From: Hydrogenophilales bacterium
Lineage (GTDB): Bacteria > Pseudomonadota > Gammaproteobacteria > Burkholderiales > Thiobacillaceae
Direction of reading: 5' to 3'
Assembly: GCA_023258975.1 (NCBI GenBank)
Contig: JAHFRD010000005.1
Coordinates: 171,711 to 235,710 of the forward strand
Length of the DNA: 64,000 nucleotides
Below, one piece after another: positions 1 to 7,884 of this stretch. Positions within the stretch are counted from its first letter, which is position 1. The number at the start of each line of letters is the position of its first letter. Both the position numbers and the translations under genes were made by a program. The notes under the pieces were generated by a model. The model was not told where the DNA came from, did not search any database, and saw nothing but the letters and a program-made list of their open reading frames with translations.

Positions 1-194
<194 letters not shown>

Positions 195-251
195 TCAGAA
201 AAATTGGCTTGTTAGCTTTATGGGATTGTTGAGTCGGGTTTCAAGAGGGGG

Positions 252-315
252 CTCGTAGGAGCGGGCTTGCCCGCGATGCAACGGTGGCTATCGCGGGCAA
301 GCCCGCTCCTACGAG
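252..315. repeat. REP-like palindrome, family A
   Basis: Near-perfect inverted repeat between grpE and dnaK. The left arm reads CTCGTAGGAGCGGGCTTGCC and the right arm is its complement ending GCTCCTACGAG, around a loop of roughly 12 bases. The same arms recur at 28694-28751. It resembles the GTAGGAGCGGGCTTGCCCGCGA REP elements known from Pseudomonas and other proteobacteria. It could also act as a hairpin partly separating grpE from dnaK expression. Confidence 0.85.
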
Positions 316-325
316 GGTTCAAGGT

Positions 326-850
326 TCACTTCCCCTTCACCACCATCACCATCGCCGGCCGAATCACCCGCTCGTTCAGCAGGTAACCCTTCTGCAACAC
401 CGTGGCGACCGTATTCGGCTCGCCTTCCGCGTCCACCATGCCGATGGCCTGGTGGCAGTTCGGATCGAACTTGGCGCCCACGGGGTTGACCTCGTTGATG
501 ACGTACTTCTCGAACACGCCGGAGAGCTGCTTCAGCGTGAGTTCCACGCCGCTCTTCAAGCTCTCCAGGCTGGCGTTGTCGCCGGCGGACAGCGCGGCTT
601 CCAGGCTGTCCTTCACCGCCAGCAGATCGGCGGCGAATTTGTCCAACGCGAACTTGCGCGCCTTCTCCACATCGTCGAGCGCGCGGCGGCGCACGTTCTC
701 GGTCTCCGCCTTGGCACGCAGCCAGGCGTCGTGATGCTCCTGCGCGTTCAACTCCGCCTGGCGCAGCATTTGTTCGAGACTCGGCGTGGACTCCATCGCG
801 CGCTCCACCGCCGCCTCGGCGTTTTCCTGATTGACCTGTTCCTCAGACAC
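326..850 (-). CDS. grpE: GrpE nucleotide exchange factor
   Basis: Cochaperone that speeds ADP release from DnaK. The 174-residue protein has the GrpE layout: an acidic, Glu/Gln-rich N-terminus, a long helix (about residues 35-95, with a [25 protein letters not shown] segment) that forms the dimer coil, then the beta domain ending near [21 protein letters not shown] place the start at the GTG at 850 (protein VSEEQVNQ...) because a perfect AGGAGG lies 9 bases upstream at 860-865. A longer open frame to 970 gives a non-conserved N-terminus. It lies upstream of dnaK on the same strand. hrcA, often upstream of grpE, is instead about 39 kb away at 39550. Confidence 0.96.
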   Translation of the reverse strand: MSEEQVNQENAEAAVERAMESTPSLEQMLRQAELNAQEHHDAWLRAKAETENVRRRALDDVEKARKFALDKFAADLLAVKDSLEAALSAGDNASLESLKSGVELTLKQLSGVFEKYVINEVNPVGAKFDPNCHQAIGMVDAEGEPNTVATVLQKGYLLNERVIRPAMVMVVKGK

Positions 851-1052
851 GTTCACTTCCCTCCTAAAAACCGGACTGGTTTTGGGGACGTTGGGGAGCA
901 TTTCAAGGGGCTCCTCATCCATGACATCGAGCATGCAAGCTTCCCACCGGAACGTTCCCACCCATACCACTTGGGCGCACCGCTGGTGAACAGGCTGAAG
1001 GTCAGGAACAGAGCGTCGTGTCGATGGCTCTCGCGGGTGCGCACGGAGGCCT

Positions 1053-1318
1053 CCGTGCGGTACCCGCTACCTGGTGATGAGTCGGGAAGCGGAATGGATT
1101 CCGCCGACCGGCGCGGTGGCGGTAACCACGGCGGGGGGGGCGGAACGTTGCAGGTGATGAAGGTGCTGGATGAAGCGGCCGGCGAGGTTCGCCTCTACTG
1201 CCATTCGCCCGGCCGGGCGCGGAAGGAAGCAGGCATCACGGGCCGCCTCCGTGAACGCTTCGAGGCGGGGCTGGCGAAGTTGGCCGAGGGCTTGGCCACG
1301 CCGCGCGGGCGGGGTGGG
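1053..1318 (+). pseudogene. Decayed IS4/IS1634-type transposase fragment
   Basis: A remnant in two frames. From about 1062 one frame reads [20 protein letters not shown], and after a run of eight G at 1133-1140 the next frame continues with VLDEAAGEVRLYCHSPGRAR and RLRERFEAGLAKLAEGLATP. From memory, this matches the central part of IS4/IS1634 transposases, where RYLVVSRE is followed by VRLYCHSE and FEAGL..LAEGL. The frame break, the lack of a start codon and the absent catalytic ends show it is non-functional. The rest of 851-1335, upstream of grpE, has no gene that I can support. Confidence 0.65.
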
Positions 1319-1335
1319 GGTGTTTTAAACATGGG

Positions 1336-1719
1336 TTATGGCGCCGGAATCAGATAGATCTCGATCAACACCCGCTTCCACGGGTCGCGCGATTTCTGCA
1401 GATGCAGGATGCTCGCTTCCACGCGGGTGCCGCGATCCATCAGGCGGGCGAGGTCGATGTTGTCGGCGCGCGGGGCATAACCGATCTGGGTGCCGTGCCA
1501 CTCCACGCGCACGGCTTTGGCGTCATGGGGGTTGTCGGGTTCGCGCCGCAGGGTGAGGCGGTCGCCCACGTTCATCAGCGCGAACAGGGCGGGGCCGGCG
1601 TGGTGTTGAAAGCCGGCCAGGGGCGAAACCTGGAGGATTTCGCGCTGTTCCACTTCGGCGGCCTGAGCCGCCGTGGCGGCCAGGCACAGCATCATCAGTA
1701 GCGGGCGCAAGACATTCAC
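1336..1719 (-). CDS. Secreted HIRAN-domain protein
   Basis: A 127-residue protein with an N-terminal signal peptide (about residues 1-20, ending AATAAQA) and one HIRAN domain. The domain is visible as FALMNVGDRLTLRREPDNPHDAKAVRV followed by GTQIGYAPRADNIDLARLMDRG; only short parts are needed to recognise VGD..L.REPDNPHDA.AV and IGY.PR. HIRAN domains of SWI/SNF-type helicases bind DNA 3' ends. Small exported versions occur in proteobacteria and their role is unknown. The start is a GTG at 1719 with AGGAG 8 bases upstream. It lies 80 bp downstream of the DUF1501 gene on the same strand and may be the last gene of that transcript. Confidence 0.8.
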   Translation of the reverse strand: MNVLRPLLMMLCLAATAAQAAEVEQREILQVSPLAGFQHHAGPALFALMNVGDRLTLRREPDNPHDAKAVRVEWHGTQIGYAPRADNIDLARLMDRGTRVEASILHLQKSRDPWKRVLIEIYLIPAP

Positions 1720-1799
1720 CCGGCATTCTCCTCATTGAACCTAGAAACTGCAGTTGAACGCTCATTCGCCCTCGTGAGGCCGCGTGGATGCTGGCGGCG

Positions 1800-2924
1800 C
1801 TACACGCAATCCAGCGTCGGGAATTTTCCGCCCAGCGCGGCGCGCGCGTCCCCTCCCCACCAGCGTTCGATCACCGTGGCATAGAGGCCGCGAAAATCCA
1901 CGGTGTGAACCAGGTTGCCGCCATCCAGGCGTGATAGCGAGGGCGCCTGGCCATACAACCCGCCTTTGACGCCGCCGCCGAGCAGAAAATGTGGCGCGGC
2001 GGTGCCGTGGTCCGTGCCGCCGCTGCCGTTTTCCCGGGGGCGGCGGCCGAATTCGGCGTAGCTCATCAGCAGGGTGTCGCGCCACAAGTCCTTTTCGAGC
2101 AAGGCCGCGCGCAAGGCCAGCACGCCTTCGGCCAGTTCCCGCAACAGGCGTTCATGGACATTGGCCTGGCCGCCGTGGGTATCGAAGCCGTCATGGCTGA
2201 CGCGGATGGCCGCGACGTTGCGGCCGGCGGCCACGCGCGCGGCGGCCTGGCAGGCCTGGCCGAAACGATGCCTGGGGAATTCGGTCTTGAATTCGGTGTG
2301 GGCATCGAGCCCCTGGGCGGCGGTGCGAATGTCCTCCCCCACCTTGAGGAGGTGCGCCAGGGCGCCATTGGCCGGGCGCGCCGCCACGTTGACCAGGCGC
2401 GCGCGATTCACGAACCCGGCCGGATCGGAAACGCTGACGGCGCGCGCCCCGAGCAGCGGCCCCATGCCTTCCGTCGCCACGCTGACACCCGCAGCGGCGA
2501 ATCCGGCCGGCGGCGGCGCGGCGCGGAACACGCGCGCCAGCCAGCCGTCGCTCAGGTATTCCTGGCTGGCGCTTCCGGTTTCCCAGATTTCGATGGAACG
2601 GAAATGCGAGAGATTCGGCTCCGGGTAGCCCACGCCTTGCGCCCAGGCGAGTTCGCCGCCGTCCCACAGGGGCTTCAGGCTGGCGAGGGCGGGATGCAGG
2701 CCGGCCGATTCGCCGAGTTGCACCACCTGGTCGCGCGGGATGGCCAGGCGTGGACGCAATCGGCTGTACTCGGCGTCCGCATAGGGAATCAGGGTGTTGA
2801 GGCCGTCATTGCCGCCCTTGAGCTCGACCAGGATCAGCAGCCGCTCGTAGCGCCCCGGCGTCGGCGCGGCATGGGCCAGCAGCGGCAACGCGGCGAGCGA
2901 GGAAAGGAAATGGCGGCGATCCAT
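1800..2924 (-). CDS. DUF1501 family exported protein
   Basis: A 374-residue protein of the DUF1501 family, which is related to the alkaline phosphatase/sulfatase fold; no enzymatic activity can be assigned from sequence. It opens with MDRRHFLSSLAALPLLAHA, a twin-arginine-like export signal. Family marks include LVELKGGNDGLNTLIPY near the N-terminus, SHFRSIEIWETGS in the first third and the C-terminal GTDHGTAAPHFLLGG. The gene follows the DUF1800 gene after 9 bp, the usual pairing of these two families, so the two products probably act together outside the cytoplasm. In other bacteria such pairs have been linked to surface or secreted structures, but their function is unresolved. Confidence 0.9.
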   Translation of the reverse strand: MDRRHFLSSLAALPLLAHAAPTPGRYERLLILVELKGGNDGLNTLIPYADAEYSRLRPRLAIPRDQVVQLGESAGLHPALASLKPLWDGGELAWAQGVGYPEPNLSHFRSIEIWETGSASQEYLSDGWLARVFRAAPPPAGFAAAGVSVATEGMGPLLGARAVSVSDPAGFVNRARLVNVAARPANGALAHLLKVGEDIRTAAQGLDAHTEFKTEFPRHRFGQACQAAARVAAGRNVAAIRVSHDGFDTHGGQANVHERLLRELAEGVLALRAALLEKDLWRDTLLMSYAEFGRRPRENGSGGTDHGTAAPHFLLGGGVKGGLYGQAPSLSRLDGGNLVHTVDFRGLYATVIERWWGGDARAALGGKFPTLDCV

Positions 2925-2933
2925 GACGGCCTC

Positions 2934-4382
2934 CTATTTCAACTGATAAACCGGGTCTTGCAGCAAGCGGGCGACGTATTCCGCGTCGTCGCCCGCGCGC
3001 GCCGTTTCCGTCGCGGGCAGGGCCAGCAGCACGGCGCGGGCGGTCTGGCGACGGTCGGGGCCGGGCAAGCCGGACAGCCAGCCGCCCAGATCCATCTGGC
3101 GGCCGGCGCGCGTCAAGGCGAATTCGGCGCGCATGGCGAGGCCACCCCCCTCCTGTTCTCGCCGCATGCGCATTGCTTCACCCGGCATCTCGGCGGCTCG
3201 GCCCAGGCGCGCCAGGAACTGCTTGCGCCGCAACAGGGTATCGCTGTCGATCCACGCCGCGCCGCCCGGCCAGCCTTTCACGTTGGGCGGATTGAACAGA
3301 TCCTGGCCGAGGTTGCGGGTCACGAACGCGTAGGGGCGGAGATCGTCGATCGGCAACTCCAGTGCGATCAGGGTGCCCAACACCAGTTCCACCGGCGACT
3401 TGACCAGCGCGCCACGATTTTTCGCGGCGTAGAACGCATCGGAGGTGAACAGCGCCATGAGCAAGGGGCGAATCTCGTAACGATTGTCGCGGAACAGGCG
3501 GGCCAGACGACGAATCTCCCGTTCGTCCTTCTCCGGCGAGACGAACTCCAGCCACAGTTTTCCGACGATGAATTCCGCCGTCTCCGGCCGCGCCAGCAAC
3601 AGGTCGAGCACATCGTCGCCATCGAAGCGGCCGGTCTGCCCGAAGATCGTCTTCTCACCCGAATCATGGCGGGCGGGGTGGAAGCGAAACTCGCCCTGGC
3701 CGCGCTCCAGCCCCCAGCCGGTGAAGGCGCGCGCGGCCTCCTTGATGTCCCCCTCGCGGTAATGGCCCTCACCCAGGGTGAACAACTCCATCACCTCGCG
3801 CGCGAAGTTCTCGTTGGGCGCGTCCCGCCGCGAGCGCACGGTGTCCAGGTAGATCAGCATGGCCGGGTCTTTCGCCACCGCGTGCAGCAGCTCGCCGAAG
3901 TTGCCCAGGGCATGCCGGCGCAACGTGAGATTCTGGCGATACAGCAACTGCCCCGACTTCACCTTTTGCATGGCGGTGGCGAAATGGTTGTGCCAGAACA
4001 AGGTCATCTTTTCCGCCAGCGGCAAGGGAGTGTTGCGCATCTCCCGCAACCACCAGGCGCGCAATTCCACACCCTCGCGCTGCCTCTCCCGCAGGTATTG
4101 GCGTTTTTCCTCTTCGGACAGGTCGCGCAGCCGCGCCGGGTCGTCGAACGGCGCCTCCGCCCAAGCCGGCGGCTGCGTGATTGTGACCGACGCGCCCCCC
4201 TCCAGCAGGCGGGCTACCGCCTGCCGACGGGAAAATTGGGCGAACTGCTCAATGGAAGCGGCGTCCGCGCCGAAAGTGGCGCGGACGAGCAGGTGGCGGG
4301 CCTCGTCGAAGCCCATGCCGGCGAGCGCCGGAAACGACAGCCAGCAGAGCAGCAGCGGAACGATCAGGCGGTGTGTCGGCAT
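2934..4382 (-). CDS. DUF1800 family exported protein
   Basis: A 482-residue protein with a Sec-type signal (about residues 1-21, ending FPALA) and the DUF1800 hallmarks: ARHLLVRATFGA near the start, KMTLFWHNHFAT in the middle, NENFAREVMELFTLGEGHY, then ARAFTGWG and FNPPNVKGWPGGAAWI near the C-terminus. Biochemistry is unknown. It lies upstream of its usual partner, DUF1501, with 9 bp between. A small Pro/Gln/Arg-rich secreted protein gene (4402-4824) begins the set 19 bp upstream, so the three form one likely transcript on the minus strand. Confidence 0.9.
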   Translation of the reverse strand: MPTHRLIVPLLLCWLSFPALAGMGFDEARHLLVRATFGADAASIEQFAQFSRRQAVARLLEGGASVTITQPPAWAEAPFDDPARLRDLSEEEKRQYLRERQREGVELRAWWLREMRNTPLPLAEKMTLFWHNHFATAMQKVKSGQLLYRQNLTLRRHALGNFGELLHAVAKDPAMLIYLDTVRSRRDAPNENFAREVMELFTLGEGHYREGDIKEAARAFTGWGLERGQGEFRFHPARHDSGEKTIFGQTGRFDGDDVLDLLLARPETAEFIVGKLWLEFVSPEKDEREIRRLARLFRDNRYEIRPLLMALFTSDAFYAAKNRGALVKSPVELVLGTLIALELPIDDLRPYAFVTRNLGQDLFNPPNVKGWPGGAAWIDSDTLLRRKQFLARLGRAAEMPGEAMRMRREQEGGGLAMRAEFALTRAGRQMDLGGWLSGLPGPDRRQTARAVLLALPATETARAGDDAEYVARLLQDPVYQLK

Positions 4383-4401
4383 GGCGCGCGGGGACTAGCG
4401 T

Positions 4402-4824
4402 TCAGCGCGGCGCCCCCATGCCGGCGCCGGGGCCCATCTGCATACGGTTTTCACGCATCTCCCGGAAAAACTGCTGACGCTGTTCCGGAGTCATGGCCTT
4501 GATCTTGTCGCGCTGTTCCTGGCTCAAGCGCGGGTGCATGGGCCGTTGCGGGCAAGGCGTCGCCGTGCCGGCCGCCTGCATGCAGTTGGCGCGGTGCTCC
4601 TGACGGAATTTCTGCCGTTCTGCCGGCGTCATGGCGCGCAGTTTTTCACGCTGTTCGGGAGACAGACGCGGACGCTCGGGGCGCGCGCCGGGGCCCGCCT
4701 GTGGGCCGGGCTGCGTTCCCTGGCCCGCTGTCGGGCCGACCGGGGTGCTGTCCGCGATCACCGGCAGGATGGGGATGGCGAACGCCGCCATCAGGGCGGT
4801 GAGGATGAGGTTGCGGCTTTTCAT
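4402..4824 (-). CDS. Small secreted Pro/Gln/Arg-rich repeat protein
   Basis: A 140-residue exported protein without assigned function. Residues 1-23 form a signal peptide (MKSRNLILTALMAAFAIPIL). A Gly/Pro-rich stretch follows, then two copies of a charged unit of the type LSPEQREKLRAMTPAERQKF and LSQEQRDKIKAMTPEQRQQF separated by a Cys-containing segment (two Cys, probably a disulfide). The repeats resemble LTxxQ/Spy-like periplasmic proteins only loosely. The start at 4824 is supported by AAGGAG 7 bases upstream; an earlier in-frame ATG lacks a ribosome site. It is the first gene of the set with DUF1800 and DUF1501, which suggests a joint role in the envelope. Confidence 0.7.
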   Translation of the reverse strand: MKSRNLILTALMAAFAIPILPVIADSTPVGPTAGQGTQPGPQAGPGARPERPRLSPEQREKLRAMTPAERQKFRQEHRANCMQAAGTATPCPQRPMHPRLSQEQRDKIKAMTPEQRQQFFREMRENRMQMGPGAGMGAPR

Positions 4825-5032
4825 GATGATCTCCTTCAAAGTGTCGGCGCTGGTGACGGGGGTGTTTCCAAGGCGCAATGTCAGCGTAGGGGCGCCCTGT
4901 TAAGCATCGGTTGCGTAATTGCAAGCAGTTGTAACAAGGCGTTACCGGCACAAGTCGTTATCGGCATGGGGGCCGCTGCGAATCTGGCGATGCGCTGAAA
5001 AACTCCCCACGCCCGTTTCCAGAGGAGGAAAG

Positions 5033-5060
5033 CCTCACACCTCACACCTCACACCTCACG
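5033..5060. repeat. Four tandem 7-bp repeats at helicase 3' end
   Basis: Units CCTCACA, CCTCACA, CCTCACA and CCTCACG lie head to tail. On the minus strand they cover the last codons and the TGA stop of the DinG-type helicase gene. Confidence 0.9.
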
Positions 5061-6976
5061 CCAAAGAACGCCACCGCCTCGTCCTGTTTGCGCGTGCGTT
5101 TCATCGGCGGCAGGGCTTGCCAGATGCGGCGGCCGTAGGGCTTATCGACCAGCCTGGGATCACAGATCATCAGCACGCCGTGGTCGCTTTCGCGCCGGAT
5201 CAGGCGGCCGGCGCCCTGTTTCAGGCTGATGACGGCGTGTGGCAACTGGTGGTCGAAGAAGGGGTTCTTGCCGGCCTGGCGCAGGACTTCCATGCGCGCG
5301 GCGAGCACCGGGTCGTCCGGCGGCTGGAACGGCAGGCGGTCGATGACCACCAGGGAGAGCGCCTCGCCGGCCACATCGACGCCTTCCCAGAAGCTCTGGC
5401 TGCCCAGCAGCACGGCGTTGCCGAGGCGGCGGAATTCGTCGAGCAGTTCGCTGCGGCTTTTCTCGCCTTGCAGCAGCAGGGGGTAGGCCACGCCCTCCTC
5501 CGCCATGCGCGCCCGCAGCAACTTTTGCGCGGCGTTCATGGCGCGCAACGAGGTGAACAGCAGGAAGGCGCGGCCGCCGCTCGCCTTGAGCAGCGGCCAC
5601 GCGGCATTCAGCGCGGCCTCGCCGTATTCCGGGGAATTCGGGTCGGGCATCTTTTCCGGCACATACAGGAGCGCCTGGCTGGCGTAGTCGAAAGGGCTGT
5701 CCCAGACGGCGGTGTCGGCTTCCACCAGGCCGATTTCATGCAGGTAGTGCGAGAAGTTGCCGCGCACCGAGAGGGTGGCGGAAGTAAAAATCCAGGCGCG
5801 CGCGTCGTTCTCGATCTGGCGCGCGAACAGTTCGCCGGCGTTGAGCGGGGTGGCGTGGAACAGTACGGAATGGGTGGCGGCTTCCAGCCAGCGCACCATG
5901 CCCACTTCGGCGCCTTGATTGAGCCACTTCTCCAGCCGGTTGGCGGCCTCGCGGCAGCGGGCGTGGCATTGCGCCAGGGGCTCCGCGCGTTCCGCCTGCG
6001 ATTCCAGCAAGGCGTCCAGTTTGGCCAGACGCGCGACCATGATCTCCACCGCCTCGCGAAATTCCTCGCGCTCCAGGGCGCGCGCGGCGGGCAGGCGGGC
6101 CTGGGCCAGGCCGATGGCCAGACGCACGTCGCGCGCGGCGGTCTCCAGGTCGCCGGCGGCCATCGGCAGATCAACGAAGTCCGCCGCCGCCACCGCCGCT
6201 TCCACGCGCACATCGCGGCACAGGTCGATGATGACGCCGGTGGTCACCGTCTCGCCGAAGAACAGGCTGGCGGTAGCCGGCAACTGGTGCGCCTCGTCGA
6301 AAATCACGGCGTTGCTGGCCGGCAGCAGTTCGCCGGCGCCCTCGTCCTTGAGCCAGACATCGGCGAAGAACAGATGATGGTTGACCACCACCACGTCGGC
6401 CTCCAGCGCCTTCTTGCGCGCCTTCAACACGAAGCAGTCCTTGTGCTGAGGGCATTCGCCGCCCAGACAGTTGTCGCGGGTGGACGTGGCGAAACCCCAG
6501 GCGGGCGAGTCCTCCGGCACGTCGTGGCAGGCCATGCGGTCGCCGCTGTCGCTGATCGCGGCATAACGGGCGATGGCGCGCAGGTGCAACGCCTCTTCGC
6601 GGCTTTTCAGGCGCGCCTCGGAAAACGCGCGCTCCAGGTGATAGGGGCAGACGTAGTTGCCGCGCCCTTTCAGCAACGCGATGGTGACCGGCCGCGCCAG
6701 GGCATCGCGCACGGCGGGAATGTCGCGATGAAACAACTGATCCTGCAGGGTCTTGGTGCCGGTGGAAACGATCACCTTGCCGCCGAACAACAGGGCGGGA
6801 ATCAGGTAGGCCAGGGTCTTGCCGGTGCCGGTGCCGGCTTCCGCGACCAGACGGCCGCGCGTCTCCAGGGTGGAAAAAATCCGCCGCGCCATCTCAAGTT
6901 GCTGCGCGCGTGGCCGATACATGGGAATAACCGCCCCGAGCGGGCCGGTGGGTGTGAAGAATTCATCCAGATTCAT
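5042..6976 (-). CDS. DinG/YoaA-type ATP-dependent helicase
   Basis: Superfamily 2, XPD-like DNA helicase of 644 residues, expected to unwind DNA 5' to 3' during repair. Walker A is AEAGTGTGKT (about residues 45-54), and motif II is IFDEAHQL. Between them, four cysteines (one in NYVCPY, three in NCLGGECPQHKDC) match the iron-sulfur cluster of the XPD/DinG family. The C-terminal RecA lobe has LGSQSFWEGVDVAGE and QGAGRLIRRESDHGV. I chose the ATG at 6976 (MNLDEFFTPTGPLG), which aligns with the family N-terminus; an ATG at 7003 is also possible. No strong ribosome site precedes either. The gene is divergent from the hydrolase at 7047, so the short gap between must carry both promoters. Confidence 0.9.
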   Translation of the reverse strand: MNLDEFFTPTGPLGAVIPMYRPRAQQLEMARRIFSTLETRGRLVAEAGTGTGKTLAYLIPALLFGGKVIVSTGTKTLQDQLFHRDIPAVRDALARPVTIALLKGRGNYVCPYHLERAFSEARLKSREEALHLRAIARYAAISDSGDRMACHDVPEDSPAWGFATSTRDNCLGGECPQHKDCFVLKARKKALEADVVVVNHHLFFADVWLKDEGAGELLPASNAVIFDEAHQLPATASLFFGETVTTGVIIDLCRDVRVEAAVAAADFVDLPMAAGDLETAARDVRLAIGLAQARLPAARALEREEFREAVEIMVARLAKLDALLESQAERAEPLAQCHARCREAANRLEKWLNQGAEVGMVRWLEAATHSVLFHATPLNAGELFARQIENDARAWIFTSATLSVRGNFSHYLHEIGLVEADTAVWDSPFDYASQALLYVPEKMPDPNSPEYGEAALNAAWPLLKASGGRAFLLFTSLRAMNAAQKLLRARMAEEGVAYPLLLQGEKSRSELLDEFRRLGNAVLLGSQSFWEGVDVAGEALSLVVIDRLPFQPPDDPVLAARMEVLRQAGKNPFFDHQLPHAVISLKQGAGRLIRRESDHGVLMICDPRLVDKPYGRRIWQALPPMKRTRKQDEAVAFFGVRCEV

Positions 6977-7046
6977 GCGGCGAGAGTATATGGGGTCAGC
7001 CATGTCACGGCTTGGCAGGCTGGCGGTAAAAAACAAGGAGATGGCG

Positions 7047-7883
7047 GTGCGATTTTTCCTGCTTCTGATCGTGTCCTGCATCGGCCTCGCCGCGCGCGCG
7101 GCGCCCGTGGAACTGACCCTGCCCGACAAGTTGGTCGCCAAGGCCGAATACCGCGAGGGCGACGCCGACAAACCCGCCGTGATCCTGCTGCACGGTTTTC
7201 TCCAGACCCACGAATTTCCCACCATACACAGTCTGGTCGAGGGCCTGGCCGGTAGCGGGCGCACTGTGCTGGCCCCCACGCTCACCCTGGGGGTGACGTA
7301 CCGCAGCCAGAGCATGGCCTGCGAAGCCATCCACACCCATACCATGAGCGGGGTGGAGCGGGAGATCGACACCTGGGTGAAATGGCTGAAGGCGCGCCAC
7401 AAGGGGCCGATCATTCTCCTCGGGCACAGCTTCGGCAGCGTGGAAGTGTTGGCCTACCTGTCCGGGAAGCCCGACCCGGCGATCACGCGATTCATCGGCA
7501 TCAGCATCATCGAAGGCCGCCTGCGCCTGGATGCGGAGAGGTTCGGAAAGCTCATCCGCGAGATGCGCCGCGCCGTGAAATCCGGTGAGCCGCGTGTCGT
7601 CACGCACCCGTTTTCCTTCTGCCAGAAGTATCAGGCGACGCCGGCCAGCCTGCTTTCCTATCTGGAATGGACGCCCCGGCGGGTGCTGGATGCCAGCGCC
7701 AGGCTGCCGCTGCCCAATCTGTTCATCATGGGTGGGCTGGATGACCGTCTCGGCGACGGCTGGGTGGAGAAACTCAAGGCCCGCAACCGGGTAAAGATCA
7801 TTCCGGGCGCCAATCACTTCATGGACGGCGAGCACGAATTCGACCTGCTCGATGCGGTGCTCACCGAATTACAGGCATCCTGA
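7047..7883 (+). CDS. Exported alpha/beta hydrolase
   Basis: A 278-residue serine hydrolase-fold protein. After a signal peptide (about residues 1-17, ending LAARA) it shows the oxyanion segment VILLHGFLQTHEF, the nucleophile elbow LLGHSFGSVE with Ser in GHSFG, an acidic loop GGLDDRLGDG and a late His in GANHFMDGEHEF. Together these give a plausible Ser-Asp-His triad. Substrate is unknown. The start is uncertain: AAGGAG directly touches the ATG at 7041 but lies 6 bases before the GTG at 7047, which I prefer. It ends one base before the GGDEF-EAL gene, so the two are probably cotranscribed and the hydrolase could process a periplasmic signal or act independently. Confidence 0.82.
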   Translation: MRFFLLLIVSCIGLAARAAPVELTLPDKLVAKAEYREGDADKPAVILLHGFLQTHEFPTIHSLVEGLAGSGRTVLAPTLTLGVTYRSQSMACEAIHTHTMSGVEREIDTWVKWLKARHKGPIILLGHSFGSVEVLAYLSGKPDPAITRFIGISIIEGRLRLDAERFGKLIREMRRAVKSGEPRVVTHPFSFCQKYQATPASLLSYLEWTPRRVLDASARLPLPNLFIMGGLDDRLGDGWVEKLKARNRVKIIPGANHFMDGEHEFDLLDAVLTELQAS

Positions 7884-7884
7884 A

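Noticed and set aside
252..315. CRISPR repeat
   Set aside because: Single palindromes scattered across the window without regularly spaced spacers or cas genes; they fit REP-like elements.
853..1044. Small gene upstream of grpE on the minus strand
   Set aside because: It overlaps the grpE start region and ribosome site and shows no recognisable domain.
1989..4502. Very long open frame (over 800 codons) antisense to the DUF1501/DUF1800 genes
   Set aside because: The product is His/Gln/Arg/Ala-rich and shows no domain; the minus-strand proteins have clear families. High GC keeps antisense frames open.
4919..7255. Long open frame antisense to the DinG-type helicase
   Set aside because: Same low-complexity antisense pattern; the helicase motifs lie on the minus strand.
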